Shown: positions 44,788 to 54,903, numbered from the stretch's first letter. The stretch: 64,000 nt of DNA from Cognatundibacterium jejuense (GCF_014284255.1 NZ_JACOFV010000005.1:124001-188000), one strand, 5' to 3'. Translations and numbers: made by a program. The notes: generated from the letters alone by a model not told the origin.

Positions 44788-46503
44788 ATGAGTTCAGAAT
44801 TTACAGGCGCAGAGATACTGGTTAAGTGTCTGGCCGAAGAGGGTGTTGAGCACGTTTTCGGATATCCGGGCGGCGCAGTACTCTACATCTACGATGCAAT
44901 TTTCAATCAAAATAAGTTTCAGCATATTCTCGTGCGCCACGAACAGGCAGCGATTCATGCGGCTGACGCTTATTCCCGATCATCCAATAAAGTCGGCGTT
45001 GCCTTAGTTACCTCCGGTCCTGGTGTGACCAATGCAGTAACCGGTCTGGCAACTGCTTATATGGATTCGATTCCTATGGTGGTGATTTCTGGTCAGGTTC
45101 CTAGTGCCGTTATCGGTCAGGATGCTTTCCAGGAATGTGATACCGTGGGTATTACCCGTCCTTGCGTCAAGCACAATTTCCTGGTGAAAGATGTGCGCGA
45201 TCTGGCAGAGACGGTCAAAAAGGCGTTTTTTATTGCGACGACTGGTCGTCCTGGTCCAGTGCTGGTGGATATTCCCAAAGATATCTCTATGCACAAAACG
45301 ACTTACCACTACCCCAAAGAAGTGGAAATGCGCTCTTACAAGCCAGTCGATAAAGGGCATGCAGGTCAGATTCGCAAAGCTGTGCAACTGTTATTACAAG
45401 CCGAACGCCCGATGATTTACACCGGCGGCGGTGTGATCCTTGCGCATGCCGCACCAGAACTGAACAAGCTGGTGGATGAGCTGGGCTTCCCATGCACAAA
45501 TACGCTGATGGGCTTGGGGGCGTACCGCGCCAGTGACAAAAAATTTGTCGGCATGCCGGGTATGCACGGCACCTATGAAGCAAACATGGCGATGCAACAC
45601 TGCGACGTGTTGATCGCAATTGGGGCGCGATTTGACGATAGGGTGATCGGTAACCCGAAACATTTTGCTTCGCATCCACGCAAGATCATTCATATTGATA
45701 TCGATCCGTCTTCCATTTCTAAACGCGTTAAAGTTGATATTCCAATTGTTGGCAATGTCAAAGATGTGTTGATCGAAATGCTGTCGCAATTGAGCGCAGT
45801 GGAAACACGTCCGGATCCGAAAGCACTGGCAACATGGTGGAAGCAGATTGAAGAGTGGCGTGGTCGTGATTGCCTTAACTATCCTACCTCCAATGAAGTG
45901 ATTAAGCCGCAATCGGTCGTGCAAAAAGTTTGGGAAGTCACTAAAGGCGATGCGTTTGTTACTTCCGATGTCGGACAGCATCAGATGTGGGCTGCGCAAT
46001 ACTATGGCTTTGATAAACCGCGTCGCTGGATTAATTCTGGTGGCTTGGGAACCATGGGCGTAGGCTTGCCATATGCGATGGGTGTGCAAATGGCTAATCC
46101 TGATGCGACGGTTGCCTGTATTACTGGGGAAGCGTCTATCCAGATGTGTATCCAGGAATTGGCGACGTGCAAGCAATATCATCTGACGCCAAAAATTATT
46201 TTGCTCAATAATCGTTTCCTGGGTATGGTCAGGCAGTGGCAGCAGATTGATTATGGTTCGCGCTACTCTGAGTCCTATATGGATTCGTTGCCGGACTTTA
46301 CTAAACTGGTTGAAGCCTATGGGCACGTCGGTATGAAGATAGAAAACCCAGCCGACGTTGATGGCGCAATTCGTGAAGCGTTTGGCATGAAGGACCGTTT
46401 GGTATTTATGAATTTCATTACTGATCAAACAGAAAATGTCTGGCCTATGGTGAAGGCAGGTAAGGGTTTGACTGAGATGCTGCTTGGTTCGGAGGATCTG
46501 TAA
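44788..46503 (+). CDS. ilvB: Acetolactate synthase large subunit (biosynthetic)
   Basis: The enzyme condenses two pyruvates (or pyruvate and 2-oxobutyrate) in valine, leucine and isoleucine synthesis. The 571 residues contain the catalytic Glu in RHEQAAIHAA (E52), the FAD/CoA-like middle domain (about 190-340) and the C-terminal ThDP site (about 440-480: TGEASIQMCIQEL...LNNRFLGMVRQWQ). The ThDP motif reads GE instead of the usual GD; I recall this substitution in other betaproteobacterial enzymes. AAAGGA precedes ATG 44788. Its stop is directly coupled to ilvH. Confidence 0.96.
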   Translation: MSSEFTGAEILVKCLAEEGVEHVFGYPGGAVLYIYDAIFNQNKFQHILVRHEQAAIHAADAYSRSSNKVGVALVTSGPGVTNAVTGLATAYMDSIPMVVISGQVPSAVIGQDAFQECDTVGITRPCVKHNFLVKDVRDLAETVKKAFFIATTGRPGPVLVDIPKDISMHKTTYHYPKEVEMRSYKPVDKGHAGQIRKAVQLLLQAERPMIYTGGGVILAHAAPELNKLVDELGFPCTNTLMGLGAYRASDKKFVGMPGMHGTYEANMAMQHCDVLIAIGARFDDRVIGNPKHFASHPRKIIHIDIDPSSISKRVKVDIPIVGNVKDVLIEMLSQLSAVETRPDPKALATWWKQIEEWRGRDCLNYPTSNEVIKPQSVVQKVWEVTKGDAFVTSDVGQHQMWAAQYYGFDKPRRWINSGGLGTMGVGLPYAMGVQMANPDATVACITGEASIQMCIQELATCKQYHLTPKIILLNNRFLGMVRQWQQIDYGSRYSESYMDSLPDFTKLVEAYGHVGMKIENPADVDGAIREAFGMKDRLVFMNFITDQTENVWPMVKAGKGLTEMLLGSEDL

Positions 46504-46994
46504 TGAGACATATTATTTCTATTCTCCTTGAGAACGAAGCGGGTGCTTTGTCGCGTGTGGTTGGTTTGTTTTCTGCACGTGGCTACAACATTGAAACCCT
46601 GACTGTTGCGCCGACCGAAGATGCAACGCTGTCGCGTATGACGATCGTAACGACGGGTTCAGATGACGTGATTGAACAAATCACCAAACATCTAAATCGT
46701 CTAATCGAAGTGGTGAAAGTGGTTGATCTGACTGAAGGTGCGCATATAGAACGTGAATTGATGCTCATTAAAGTGCGTGCTGTTGGAAAAGAGCGCGAAG
46801 AAATGAAACGCACAGCGGATATTTTTCGTGGCCGCATCATTGATGTGACTGAAAAAACCTACACGATAGAACTGACTGGAAATAAAGGAAAGCTGGACGC
46901 CTTTATCGACTCCATTGATCGCGCCGCGATTCTGGAAACAGTCAGAACGGGTGGTTCGGGAATCGGACGCGGTGAGCGCATCCTTAAGGTGTAA
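46503..46994 (+). CDS. ilvH: Acetolactate synthase small (regulatory) subunit
   Basis: This subunit activates the large subunit and gives valine feedback inhibition. The 163 residues start with an ACT domain (HIISILLENEAGALSRVVGLFSARGYNIETLTVAPTED) and end with a C-terminal domain (REEMKRTADIFRGRIIDVTEKTYTIELTGN). The first base of its ATG is the last base of the ilvB stop codon (TAATG). Length is normal. Confidence 0.96.
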   Translation: MRHIISILLENEAGALSRVVGLFSARGYNIETLTVAPTEDATLSRMTIVTTGSDDVIEQITKHLNRLIEVVKVVDLTEGAHIERELMLIKVRAVGKEREEMKRTADIFRGRIIDVTEKTYTIELTGNKGKLDAFIDSIDRAAILETVRTGGSGIGRGERILKV

Positions 46995-47039
46995 TAGTCG
47001 AATTTCGATTCGCTACAAGTAACGAAATTATTTAAATTA

Positions 47040-47066
47040 ATTATTCAAATTATTCAAATTATTCAA
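47040..47066. repeat. Three tandem 9-bp repeats (ATTATTCAA) before ilvC
   Basis: Three exact copies of ATTATTCAA at 47040-47048, 47049-47057 and 47058-47066, plus a partial fourth (ATTA), form an AT-rich tract directly upstream of the ilvC ribosome binding site (AGGATA). Confidence 0.85.
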
Positions 47067-47071
47067 ATTAA

Positions 47072-48100
<1,029 letters not shown>

Positions 48101-48130
48101 TGTAGTCAGCTCTACTGATTGAAAAAATCA

Positions 48131-48160
48131 AAGTCGCCCGGTTGTTCAGGGCGATTTTTT
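48131..48160 (+). terminator. Terminator after ilvC
   Basis: TCGCCC (48134-48139) pairs with GGGCGA (48149-48154) and is extended by A-T pairs; six Ts follow. Confidence 0.88.
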
Positions 48161-48259
48161 ATTTGTTAAAAATGTCAAAAACAAAGGAAGAATTTGATTC
48201 AAAACAAAGTTCAGTCCTACTTTGTGCAACTTCAGGAGTTAAACGCGGTCTTATTTTTA

Positions 48260-48288
48260 TGATCAATCAAAATAGCTTTAATTGATCA
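48260..48288. repeat. Paired TGATCAAT/ATTGATCA sites upstream of the SIMPL gene
   Basis: Perfect 8-bp inverted repeats at 48260-48267 and 48281-48288 are offset by 21 bp, that is two helical turns. The geometry suits binding by a dimeric regulator. Confidence 0.4.
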
Positions 48289-48321
48289 AATTTACCGATA
48301 ACTAAGTGAGAAGGAACTAAC

Positions 48322-49056
48322 ATGAAAAAAATGATTGGATTAACATCCGCCATGCTGTTTTCGTTGCCAGTTTTTGCGCAAAGTATCTCCGGCACCGTGA
48401 TTACCCTGGCGGGAAATGCAGAAATCAAAGCAGACAATGATCAGGCTGTCGTGACTTTTTTTATTGAAGAACAAGACAAAGATAAGGCCGTAGCTGCATC
48501 GCGCGTGAATCAAAAGATGAAAGCCGGTACCGAGTTGATCAAAAAAGAAGATCCTCAGGCTGAATTGCATACGCGTGGCTATTACAGCTACCCAATATAT
48601 AACGACGCCACCAAAACCGTGGCGGGGCAAGCACCTAAGCAGCAGTTAGTCGGTTGGCGTACTGGACAGTATCTCGAAGTTAAAACGCAAAATTTAAAAC
48701 AATTGCCGTCGACTGCCGCAGCTGCGCAGTCAATTCTTGCACTCAATGGGGTTAATTTTGGGTTGTCAGATGCGACGATTGCTAAATTGGAATCAGAGCG
48801 GATTGCTGCTGGTTACAAAGATTTTTCTCAAAAGTTGACTATGATCACCCACACTATGGGCAAAAATCCGGAGGATGTCGTGATTGAATCCCTGGATTTT
48901 GATAATGCCGGAAGCAATATGCGCCCAATGGCGATGGCTGCTGAACCTATGATGTTGAGATCTGCGCGCGCAGCAGGACCGGTTGATGCACCCAGTTTTG
49001 AGCCTGGTTATACATCCTTGTCGATTCATATTACAGGCAAACTTAAGTTGAAATAA
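48322..49056 (+). CDS. Exported SIMPL-domain (DUF541) protein
   Basis: The 244-residue protein has a signal peptide (MKKMIGLTSAMLFSLPVFAQ) followed by the SIMPL domain (about 28-240) with ITLAGNAEIKADNDQAVVTFFIEEQDKDKAVAASRVNQKM and a late RSARAAGPVDAPSFEPGYTSLSIHITG stretch. Members such as E. coli YggE are periplasmic and linked to lower oxidative stress, but no catalytic role is known. It stands alone between terminators, at the place where psd is often found in related genomes. Ribosome binding site AGAAGGA precedes ATG 48322. Confidence 0.88.
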   Translation: MKKMIGLTSAMLFSLPVFAQSISGTVITLAGNAEIKADNDQAVVTFFIEEQDKDKAVAASRVNQKMKAGTELIKKEDPQAELHTRGYYSYPIYNDATKTVAGQAPKQQLVGWRTGQYLEVKTQNLKQLPSTAAAAQSILALNGVNFGLSDATIAKLESERIAAGYKDFSQKLTMITHTMGKNPEDVVIESLDFDNAGSNMRPMAMAAEPMMLRSARAAGPVDAPSFEPGYTSLSIHITGKLKLK

Positions 49057-49153
49057 ATTGCATGATAAGTTGCCTGATAAGTTGCCTGACAATCAAGGCG
49101 GTTTTCCAGACTGCCAAAGAGGGTTATACTTGAAAGATCAATTGCAAGTTTCT

Positions 49154-49177
49154 GCCCGACCTGTTCGGGCTATTTTT
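49154..49177 (+). terminator. Terminator between SIMPL gene and pssA
   Basis: GCCCGA (49154-49159) pairs with TCGGGC (49165-49170), 5-nt loop, then TATTTTT. Confidence 0.75.
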
Positions 49178-49204
49178 ATCGAATCAGAATCGAATTAGAA
49201 TCGC

Positions 49205-50077
49205 ATGCCATCTTTTAAATCACGCAGACCCAAAGGTAGTTTTAAGCTTTTTCCAAAAGGCGTTCGCAAATCACAGCAAAAAGTGGATGCTGACGGTAAT
49301 AGTTTACCGGTGACAGCGAAACAACGTGCTCGTGGCGTTTACTTGCTGCCAAATGCTTTTACTACCGCCGCCTTGTTTTGCGGCTTTTATGCCATTGTGA
49401 TGGCGATGGATCAAAATTTTCTGAAAGCAGCCATTGCGATTTTTGCTGCCATGGTGTTGGATAGTTTAGATGGTCGGGTAGCACGGATGACCAACACGCA
49501 AAGTGAATTCGGTGCGCAATACGATAGCTTATCCGACATGATTTCATTTGGCGCAGCACCTGCATTGGTGGCTTATGAGTGGACTTTACGTGGCATGGGT
49601 AAATTGGGCTGGATAGGAGCATTTGTGTATTGTGCTGGTGCCGCCCTGCGTTTAGCCCGTTTTAATACCAATATTGCAGTGGTTGATAAGCGTTATTTTC
49701 AGGGATTACCTAGTCCTGCTGCAGCTGCATTGATTGCCAGCTTTGTGCTGTTGATGGATGATTTAGAAATTTTGCCGGTCAATCTGCATTGGTACGCCTG
49801 GGGTATCACTTTGTTTGCGGGTTTGACAATGGTGACCAATGTACCTTTCTATAGTTTCAAAGATTTGAATTTGAAGCGTAGCTTTCCGTTTATCGCGCCG
49901 CTGATTATTTTGTTGGTTTATGTGGTCGTGGTCAGTGACCCACCTAAGGTTTTATTTGGATTGTTTGTTCTGTATGGCTTGTCTGGTTATGCAGTATTAC
50001 TTTGGCGCTGGAGAAATGGCCGCCCGATTAGCATCATTCAGACCAGTCACGAAAGCCATGAAGAAAACGATGGATAG
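49205..50077 (+). CDS. pssA: CDP-diacylglycerol--serine O-phosphatidyltransferase
   Basis: PssA makes phosphatidylserine in the inner membrane. The CDP-alcohol phosphotransferase motif is intact: DSLDGRVARMTNTQSEFGAQYDSLSD (about 98-123), matching D-G-x2-A-R-x8-G-x3-D-x3-D. About eight hydrophobic segments are visible. The 290-residue type II (Bacillus-like) form is usual in Betaproteobacteria. The first 50 residues are basic and polar. The decarboxylase gene psd, which would convert the product to phosphatidylethanolamine, is not adjacent. Confidence 0.95.
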   Translation: MPSFKSRRPKGSFKLFPKGVRKSQQKVDADGNSLPVTAKQRARGVYLLPNAFTTAALFCGFYAIVMAMDQNFLKAAIAIFAAMVLDSLDGRVARMTNTQSEFGAQYDSLSDMISFGAAPALVAYEWTLRGMGKLGWIGAFVYCAGAALRLARFNTNIAVVDKRYFQGLPSPAAAALIASFVLLMDDLEILPVNLHWYAWGITLFAGLTMVTNVPFYSFKDLNLKRSFPFIAPLIILLVYVVVVSDPPKVLFGLFVLYGLSGYAVLLWRWRNGRPISIIQTSHESHEENDG

Positions 50078-50113
50078 TGATTTTTAGAAATAAAATTTTG
50101 TTTTTTTGATGTT

Positions 50114-50148
50114 AAGCCACGGCATTCAAAACACGCTGTGGCTTTTTT
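50114..50148 (+). terminator. Terminator after pssA
   Basis: AAGCCAC (50114-50120) pairs with GTGGCTT (50138-50144), followed by a T-run. It separates pssA from the leuA transcript. Confidence 0.8.
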
Positions 50149-50191
50149 AATTTCAGACCTAATTTAATTGGGATTCATGTGCTATAAATTC

Positions 50192-50220
50192 TTGCACTTT
50201 TTTTAGATCGCGCTTATAGT
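50192..50220 (+). promoter_or_regulatory. Candidate promoter for the leuA leader
   Basis: TTGCAC (50192-50197) and TATAGT (50215-50220) are spaced by 17 nt. A start from it would fall within a few bases of the leader ATG. TATAAA at 50183-50188 is an alternative -10 that would leave about 33 nt of 5' UTR. Confidence 0.4.
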
Positions 50221-50227
50221 CTAAGGC

Positions 50228-50317
50228 ATGAACTTTCAAGTTAAATCACTCCCAGTAATCACAACTAACGGTCTCGTTGGTTTGCTATTGCTATCTGCAA
50301 GTCTACTAGTGCGGTAA
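50228..50317 (+). CDS. leuL: Candidate leu leader peptide (LeuL-like, 29 residues)
   Basis: A short frame, ATG 50228 to TAA 50317, encodes 29 residues, eight of them Leu and four Val. The core GLLLLSASLLVR resembles the enterobacterial LeuL core (GLLLLNA...). Four of the Leu codons are CTA, a codon that is rare in the flanking genes and typical of leu attenuators. AAGG lies just before the ATG. The frame lies between the pssA terminator and leuA and has no other function in view. This strongly suggests translation-dependent control of leuA by leucyl-tRNA supply. No matching gene caller size would detect it. Identification is by composition, core similarity and position. Confidence 0.7.
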   Translation: MNFQVKSLPVITTNGLVGLLLLSASLLVR

Positions 50318-50324
50318 CGCGCTA
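50307..50324 (+). promoter_or_regulatory. Hairpin over the leader-peptide stop codon
   Basis: TAGTGCG (50307-50313) pairs with CGCGCTA (50318-50324) around a GTAA (GNRA) tetraloop. The loop contains the leader stop codon, so a stalled or terminating ribosome would change its folding. I do not see a classical T-run terminator between here and leuA; C-tracts at 50328-50340 could pair with GGGTGGG near 50379. Confidence 0.45.
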
Positions 50325-50447
50325 AATCCCCCATTCCCCCAATTCGAGTAGTCCCTCTTTACCCATGTGTGTCTTGCAAGGGTGGGCCGGAGAATATTCA
50401 AAAACTCAATTTCATTTCTATATTGGTAAAATCTAAAGGAGAACATC

Positions 50448-51986
50448 ATGGCTGACAAACTCATCATATTCGATACAACATTACGCGACGGCGAACAATC
50501 CCCTGGTGCATCAATGACCAAGGATGAAAAAATTCGCATTGCAAAGCAGTTGGAACGCCTGAAAGTAGACGTTATTGAAGCAGGTTTTGCGGCAGCTTCT
50601 CCGGGAGATTTTGAATCTATCAAAGCGATTTCTGCGACGATTAAGGATTCCATTATTTGTTCTTTGTCGCGTGCAAATGACCGCGATATCGCACGCGCTG
50701 CTGAGGCCTTGCAAGCAGCACAACGTAAGCGTATTCATACATTTATTGCGACTTCACCATTGCATATGGAAAAGAAGTTACGGATGTCCCCAGATCAGGT
50801 TTTGGAACAAGCGATTCAGGCGGTCAGATACGCGAGAAATTTCACTGATGACGTCGAATTTAGTCCGGAGGATGGTAGTCGCTCAGAAATGGATTTCTTA
50901 TGCCGTGTGATTGAGGCGGTGATTAAAGAAGGTGCGACCACGATTAACTTTGCTGATACCGTCGGCTATGGGGTGCCAGAGTTGTATGGAACGATGCTCA
51001 AAAATTTGCGGGAACGGATTCCAAATTCCGATAAAGCTATCTGGTCAGTGCATTGCCATAATGACCTCGGTATGGCGGTCGCGAATTCCCTGGCTGGCGT
51101 GATGATTGGCGGCGCACGTCAGATCGAATGTACGATCAATGGCCTCGGTGAGCGAGCTGGTAATACAGCCTTGGAAGAAATCGTCATGGCGGTGCGTACC
51201 CGTAAAGATTACTTCAATCTGGAATTGGGTATTGATGCGACGCAGATTGTGCCAGCGTCCAAATTGGTTTCGCAAATCACTGGTTTTGCTGTGCAACCAA
51301 ATAAAGCCGTGGTCGGTGCGAATGCGTTTGCCCATGCATCCGGAATTCATCAGGATGGCATCTTGAAAGCGCGAGATACCTATGAAATTATGCGTGCCGA
51401 AGATGTGGGTTGGAGCGCCAACAAAATCGTTCTTGGTAAGCTTTCCGGACGCAATGCATTCAAGCAGCGTCTCGATGAATTAGGTATTACTTTGGAATCC
51501 GAAGCTGATGTTAACGGCGCCTTTGCTCGCTTTAAAGAATTGGCTGATCGCAAGTCTGAAATTTTTGATGAAGATATTCTTGCCTTGGTCTCGGATGAGG
51601 AGCAGGCTAATGACAATGAGGCTTATCATTTCGTGTCTTTGGCGCAGCATTCAGAAACCGGCGAAATGCCAGCGGCAAAAGTAGTGTTCTCCAATCAGGG
51701 TAAAGAAATCAGTTGTGAAGGCATAGGTAATGGCCCAGTCGATGCAATCGTCAACGCGATTGAATCTAAGGTTGCCAGTGGCGCTGAATTATTGCTGTTT
51801 TCGGTCAACGCAATTACTACTGGTACTCAGTCGCAGGGCGAGGTGACTATGCGTTTGTCGAAGTCGGGACGCATCGTTAATGGCGTTGGCGCTGATCCGG
51901 ATATCGTGGTGGCATCTGCCAAGGCTTACTTGTCAGCCCTGAACAAACTGGAGTCCAAATCTGAGAAGCTTAATCCGCAGATTTGA
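50448..51986 (+). CDS. leuA: 2-isopropylmalate synthase
   Basis: LeuA condenses 2-ketoisovalerate with acetyl-CoA, the first step of leucine synthesis. The 512 residues begin with the metal/substrate motif [16 protein letters not shown] and contain the [16 protein letters not shown] metal site (about 200-215). A C-terminal LeuA allosteric domain follows (about 390-505: [41 protein letters not shown]). A strong AAAGGAGA precedes ATG 50448. The 370-nt upstream region carries a putative Leu-rich leader peptide. leuBCD are not in the window. Confidence 0.97.
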   Translation: MADKLIIFDTTLRDGEQSPGASMTKDEKIRIAKQLERLKVDVIEAGFAAASPGDFESIKAISATIKDSIICSLSRANDRDIARAAEALQAAQRKRIHTFIATSPLHMEKKLRMSPDQVLEQAIQAVRYARNFTDDVEFSPEDGSRSEMDFLCRVIEAVIKEGATTINFADTVGYGVPELYGTMLKNLRERIPNSDKAIWSVHCHNDLGMAVANSLAGVMIGGARQIECTINGLGERAGNTALEEIVMAVRTRKDYFNLELGIDATQIVPASKLVSQITGFAVQPNKAVVGANAFAHASGIHQDGILKARDTYEIMRAEDVGWSANKIVLGKLSGRNAFKQRLDELGITLESEADVNGAFARFKELADRKSEIFDEDILALVSDEEQANDNEAYHFVSLAQHSETGEMPAAKVVFSNQGKEISCEGIGNGPVDAIVNAIESKVASGAELLLFSVNAITTGTQSQGEVTMRLSKSGRIVNGVGADPDIVVASAKAYLSALNKLESKSEKLNPQI

Positions 51987-52012
51987 TTTCCGTTGCGATT
52001 TCGTGTTATAGT
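51983..52012 (+). promoter_or_regulatory. Promoter for rpsO
   Basis: TTGATT (51983-51988, overlapping the leuA stop codon) and TATAGT (52007-52012) are separated by 18 nt. It leaves about 97 nt of leader before rpsO, room for the autoregulatory fold known in E. coli. Confidence 0.5.
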
Positions 52013-52115
52013 CGCGGGTCCCGTTATGTTGACGGGTGTTTATTTCACGATAACGACGGTTTTGTAGTACGTTTTTTGTTGCTACGACTCTTGTTATCGC
52101 ATGTAAAGGAAAATT

Positions 52116-52385
52116 ATGTCTATCGAAAAAAGTGCAAAAGCCGCTATCGTAGCGGACAACGCCCGTGGTCAAAACGACACCGGATCTCCAGAAGTGCAAG
52201 TTGCTTTGTTGACAGCACGTATCAATGACTTGAACGGTCACTTCAAAGCCCACGGTAAAGATCACCATTCCCGTCGCGGTTTGATCATGATGGTTAACCG
52301 TCGTAAAAGCCTGTTGTCTTACCTGAAAGGTAAAGACCTGAATCGCTATCGCTCACTGATCGAAAAACTCGGCTTGCGTAAGTAA
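52116..52385 (+). CDS. rpsO: 30S ribosomal protein S15
   Basis: The 89-residue protein contains the S15 signature ([49 protein letters not shown]). It binds the central domain of 16S rRNA and bridges to the large subunit. AAAGGAAAA precedes ATG 52116. A strong terminator follows the gene, then pnp, the usual gene pair in Proteobacteria. Confidence 0.98.
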   Translation: MSIEKSAKAAIVADNARGQNDTGSPEVQVALLTARINDLNGHFKAHGKDHHSRRGLIMMVNRRKSLLSYLKGKDLNRYRSLIEKLGLRK

Positions 52386-52416
52386 TTCTTGCTGTATCTG
52401 GCAAACAATTTATAGT

Positions 52417-52456
52417 AAAAAGCCTGCGTCAGTTGACTGTCGCAGGCTTTTTGCTT
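52417..52456 (+). terminator. Terminator between rpsO and pnp
   Basis: A perfect 12-bp stem (52417-52428 with 52441-52452, arm AAAAAGCCTGCG) with a 12-nt loop is followed by TTGCTTATTT; the right arm itself ends in Ts. Confidence 0.9.
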
Positions 52457-52483
52457 ATTTGGCGTGCATAATGAGCGTCAAAT

Positions 52484-52513
52484 AAGTGCCGTATAATTAA
52501 GTGCCATATAAGT
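52484..52513 (+). repeat. 15-bp tandem repeat carrying a -10-like element, upstream of pnp
   Basis: AAGTGCCGTATAATT (52484-52498) is repeated as AAGTGCCATATAAGT (52499-52513), 13 of 15 positions identical. The first copy contains a perfect TATAAT (52492-52497). The matching -35 region is weak. Confidence 0.75.
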
Positions 52514-52561
52514 AAAAAGTTTTGGCGAATTTTCAAAGTATGTGTTGAAAATAAGCAAAAA

Positions 52562-52581
52562 AGCAATCTTTAGGGATTGCT
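52562..52581 (+). promoter_or_regulatory. Hairpin in the pnp leader
   Basis: AGCAATC (52562-52568) and GATTGCT (52575-52581) form a perfect 7-bp stem with a 6-nt loop, about 58 nt before the start codon. In E. coli the pnp leader hairpin is cut by RNase III for autoregulation; a similar role here is inference. Confidence 0.45.
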
Positions 52582-52639
52582 CGCGGTGAGGTGAACGACA
52601 GCCCCTGAAAATCTGTCGGCATAATAGAAAGGACACATT

Positions 52640-54775
52640 GTGTTTAATAAAGTAACTAAAACCTTCCAATACGGTCAGCATCAAGTCACTCTGGAAACAG
52701 GTGAAATCGCTCGTCAGGCTTCTGGCGCCGTTATCGTATCTATTGAAGATACCGTTGTGTTGGCAACTGTTGTTGCTAAAAAAGATGCAAAACCAGGTCA
52801 GGATTTCTTTCCTTTGACCGTGGATTACATGGAAAAAACTTACGCTGCCGGCCGTATTCCTGGCGGTTTCTTTAAGCGTGAAGGTCGTCCATCTGAAAAA
52901 GAAACACTGACTTCCCGTCTGATCGATCGCCCAATTCGTCCATTGTTCCCAGAAGGTTACCTGAACGAAGTGCAGGTAATCGTTCATGTTTTATCTGTGA
53001 ATCCAGAAATCGACCCTGATATTGCTGCCATGATTGGCGCATCTGCTGCTATCTCTGTTGCTGGCATTCCATTTAGTGGTCCAGTCGGCGCGGCGCGCGT
53101 TGGTTATATCGACGGTCAATATGTATTGAACCCAACAGCGACACAATTGAAATCTTCTAAATTGGATTTGGTTGTTGCTGGTACTGAAACTGCCGTATTG
53201 ATGGTGGAATCTGAAGCGCAACAATTGTCTGAAGAAGTGATGTTGGGCGCGGTTGTGTATGGTCACGAGCAAATGAAGGCTGTGATTGATGCAATTCATG
53301 ATCTGGTGCGTGATGGCGGAAAACCTGAAGTTGAATGGGCACCAGCACCTAAGAATGAGCCTTTGATTGCTGCAGTTACAGCAGTTGCAGAGCCATTGCT
53401 GCGTGCGGCGTATCAGACTAAAGAAAAGCAGGCTCGTACAGAACAATTAAAGGCTGCAACTTCCAGCGTTTCTGCTGCATTGGCTGAGCAAGCGGCAGCA
53501 GCCGGTGTTGCTGCACCGGATTCTTCTGAAGTTGGTAACATCCTGTTTGATCTGGAAGCGAAAATTGTTCGCTCCCAAATCCTCGAAGGTGAGCCACGTA
53601 TTGATGGCCGTGACACACGCACCGTGCGTCCAATCACTATCCGCACTGGCGTATTGCCACGTACGCACGGTACAGCATTGTTCACACGCGGCGAAACTCA
53701 AGCGTTGGTGATCGCTACTCTGGGTACTGCGCGTGACGAGCAGAAAATTGACGCTTTGATGGGCGAATACTCAGACCGTTTCATGTTGCATTACAACATG
53801 CCTCCGTTTGCAACTGGCGAAACAGGTCGCGTAGGCACGCCTAAGCGTCGTGAGATTGGTCATGGCCGTTTGGCTAAGCGTGCATTGCAAGCAGCATTGC
53901 CAGATCCGGAAGATTTCAGTTACTCAGTACGTCTGGTTTCTGAAATTACTGAATCCAATGGTTCTTCTTCCATGGCGTCGGTTTGCGGTGGCTGCCTGGC
54001 GTTGATGGACGCTGGCGTGCCAATGAAGGCGCATGTTGCCGGTATAGCGATGGGCTTGATCAAAGATGGCAATAAGTTTGCTGTGTTGACCGATATTCTG
54101 GGTGATGAAGATCACCTCGGTGACATGGACTTTAAAGTTGCTGGTACTGCCGAAGGTATTACTGCATTGCAAATGGATATCAAAATCCAGGGTATTACTA
54201 AAGAAATTATGCAAGTTGCTTTGGCTCAGGCTAAAGAGGGGCGCGTGCATATTCTGGGTAAAATGCAAGAAGCAGTGCCAGTGGGTAAAACTGAATTGTC
54301 TGACTTTGCACCACGCCTGATCACAATCAAGATCAATCCTGAAAAAATCCGTGATGTCATCGGTAAGGGTGGTGCAGTGATTCGTGCCTTGACGGAAGAA
54401 ACTGGCACGCAAATTGATATCAGCGATGAAGGTGTAGTCACTATCGCTTCTGTTGATGCCGCTGCTGGTCAGGAGGCTAAACGTCGCATTGAAGAGTTGA
54501 CTGCAGAAGTTGAAGTGGGCAAAGTCTATGAAGGTACGGTTTTGAAATTGTTGGACTTCGGTGCAATCGTTCAAATCATGCCAGGCAAAGATGGCTTGCT
54601 GCACATCAGCCAAATCGCCAACGAGCGCGTTAATGCGGTTGCTGACTACCTCAAAGAAGGTCAGCAAGTACGTGTAAAAGTGCTGGAAACTGATGATCGT
54701 GGTCGCTTTAAGTTGTCTATGAAAGCCGCAGTTGCTGAAGGCGAAGCTCAGCCACAGCAACAACAGCAGCAATAA
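52640..54775 (+). CDS. pnp: Polyribonucleotide nucleotidyltransferase (PNPase)
   Basis: PNPase degrades RNA 3'-5' by phosphorolysis and is part of the degradosome in many bacteria. The 711 residues show two RNase PH domains (about 10-145 and 320-460, with [28 protein letters not shown] and [14 protein letters not shown]), a helical linker, a KH domain ([32 protein letters not shown], about 555-590) and an S1 domain ([31 protein letters not shown], about 625-690). It starts at GTG 52640 behind AAAGGA. The C-terminal tail ends in a run of Gln (QPQQQQQQ). Confidence 0.97.
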   Translation: MFNKVTKTFQYGQHQVTLETGEIARQASGAVIVSIEDTVVLATVVAKKDAKPGQDFFPLTVDYMEKTYAAGRIPGGFFKREGRPSEKETLTSRLIDRPIRPLFPEGYLNEVQVIVHVLSVNPEIDPDIAAMIGASAAISVAGIPFSGPVGAARVGYIDGQYVLNPTATQLKSSKLDLVVAGTETAVLMVESEAQQLSEEVMLGAVVYGHEQMKAVIDAIHDLVRDGGKPEVEWAPAPKNEPLIAAVTAVAEPLLRAAYQTKEKQARTEQLKAATSSVSAALAEQAAAAGVAAPDSSEVGNILFDLEAKIVRSQILEGEPRIDGRDTRTVRPITIRTGVLPRTHGTALFTRGETQALVIATLGTARDEQKIDALMGEYSDRFMLHYNMPPFATGETGRVGTPKRREIGHGRLAKRALQAALPDPEDFSYSVRLVSEITESNGSSSMASVCGGCLALMDAGVPMKAHVAGIAMGLIKDGNKFAVLTDILGDEDHLGDMDFKVAGTAEGITALQMDIKIQGITKEIMQVALAQAKEGRVHILGKMQEAVPVGKTELSDFAPRLITIKINPEKIRDVIGKGGAVIRALTEETGTQIDISDEGVVTIASVDAAAGQEAKRRIEELTAEVEVGKVYEGTVLKLLDFGAIVQIMPGKDGLLHISQIANERVNAVADYLKEGQQVRVKVLETDDRGRFKLSMKAAVAEGEAQPQQQQQQ

Positions 54776-54785
54776 TCGACTCCAT

Positions 54786-54812
54786 CTCAAAAATTCGTGA
54801 TGAATTTTTGAG
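54786..54812 (+). repeat. 11-bp inverted repeat just after pnp
   Basis: CTCAAAAATTC (54786-54796) and GAATTTTTGAG (54802-54812) are perfectly complementary around a GTGAT loop. No T-run follows. It lies before the terminator at 54831 and may protect the 3' end of the mRNA. Confidence 0.6.
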
Positions 54813-54830
54813 TGTTTGATGATTTAAGTT

Positions 54831-54864
54831 AAAAACGTCCGTGCAAAACACGGGCGTTTTTTTT
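54831..54864 (+). terminator. Terminator of the pnp transcript
   Basis: A 10-bp stem with one G-T pair (54834-54843 with 54849-54858, arm AACGTCCGTG), CAAAA loop, then a run of eight Ts. Confidence 0.9.
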
Positions 54865-54903
54865 ATGGCATACAATGGCTGTTTAAATTTTGCTGGAGTA
54901 GCT

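Noticed and set aside
45394..46428. Long antisense frame (344 codons) opposite ilvB
   Set aside because: It is a shadow of the strongly conserved ilvB coding sequence and has no domain features.
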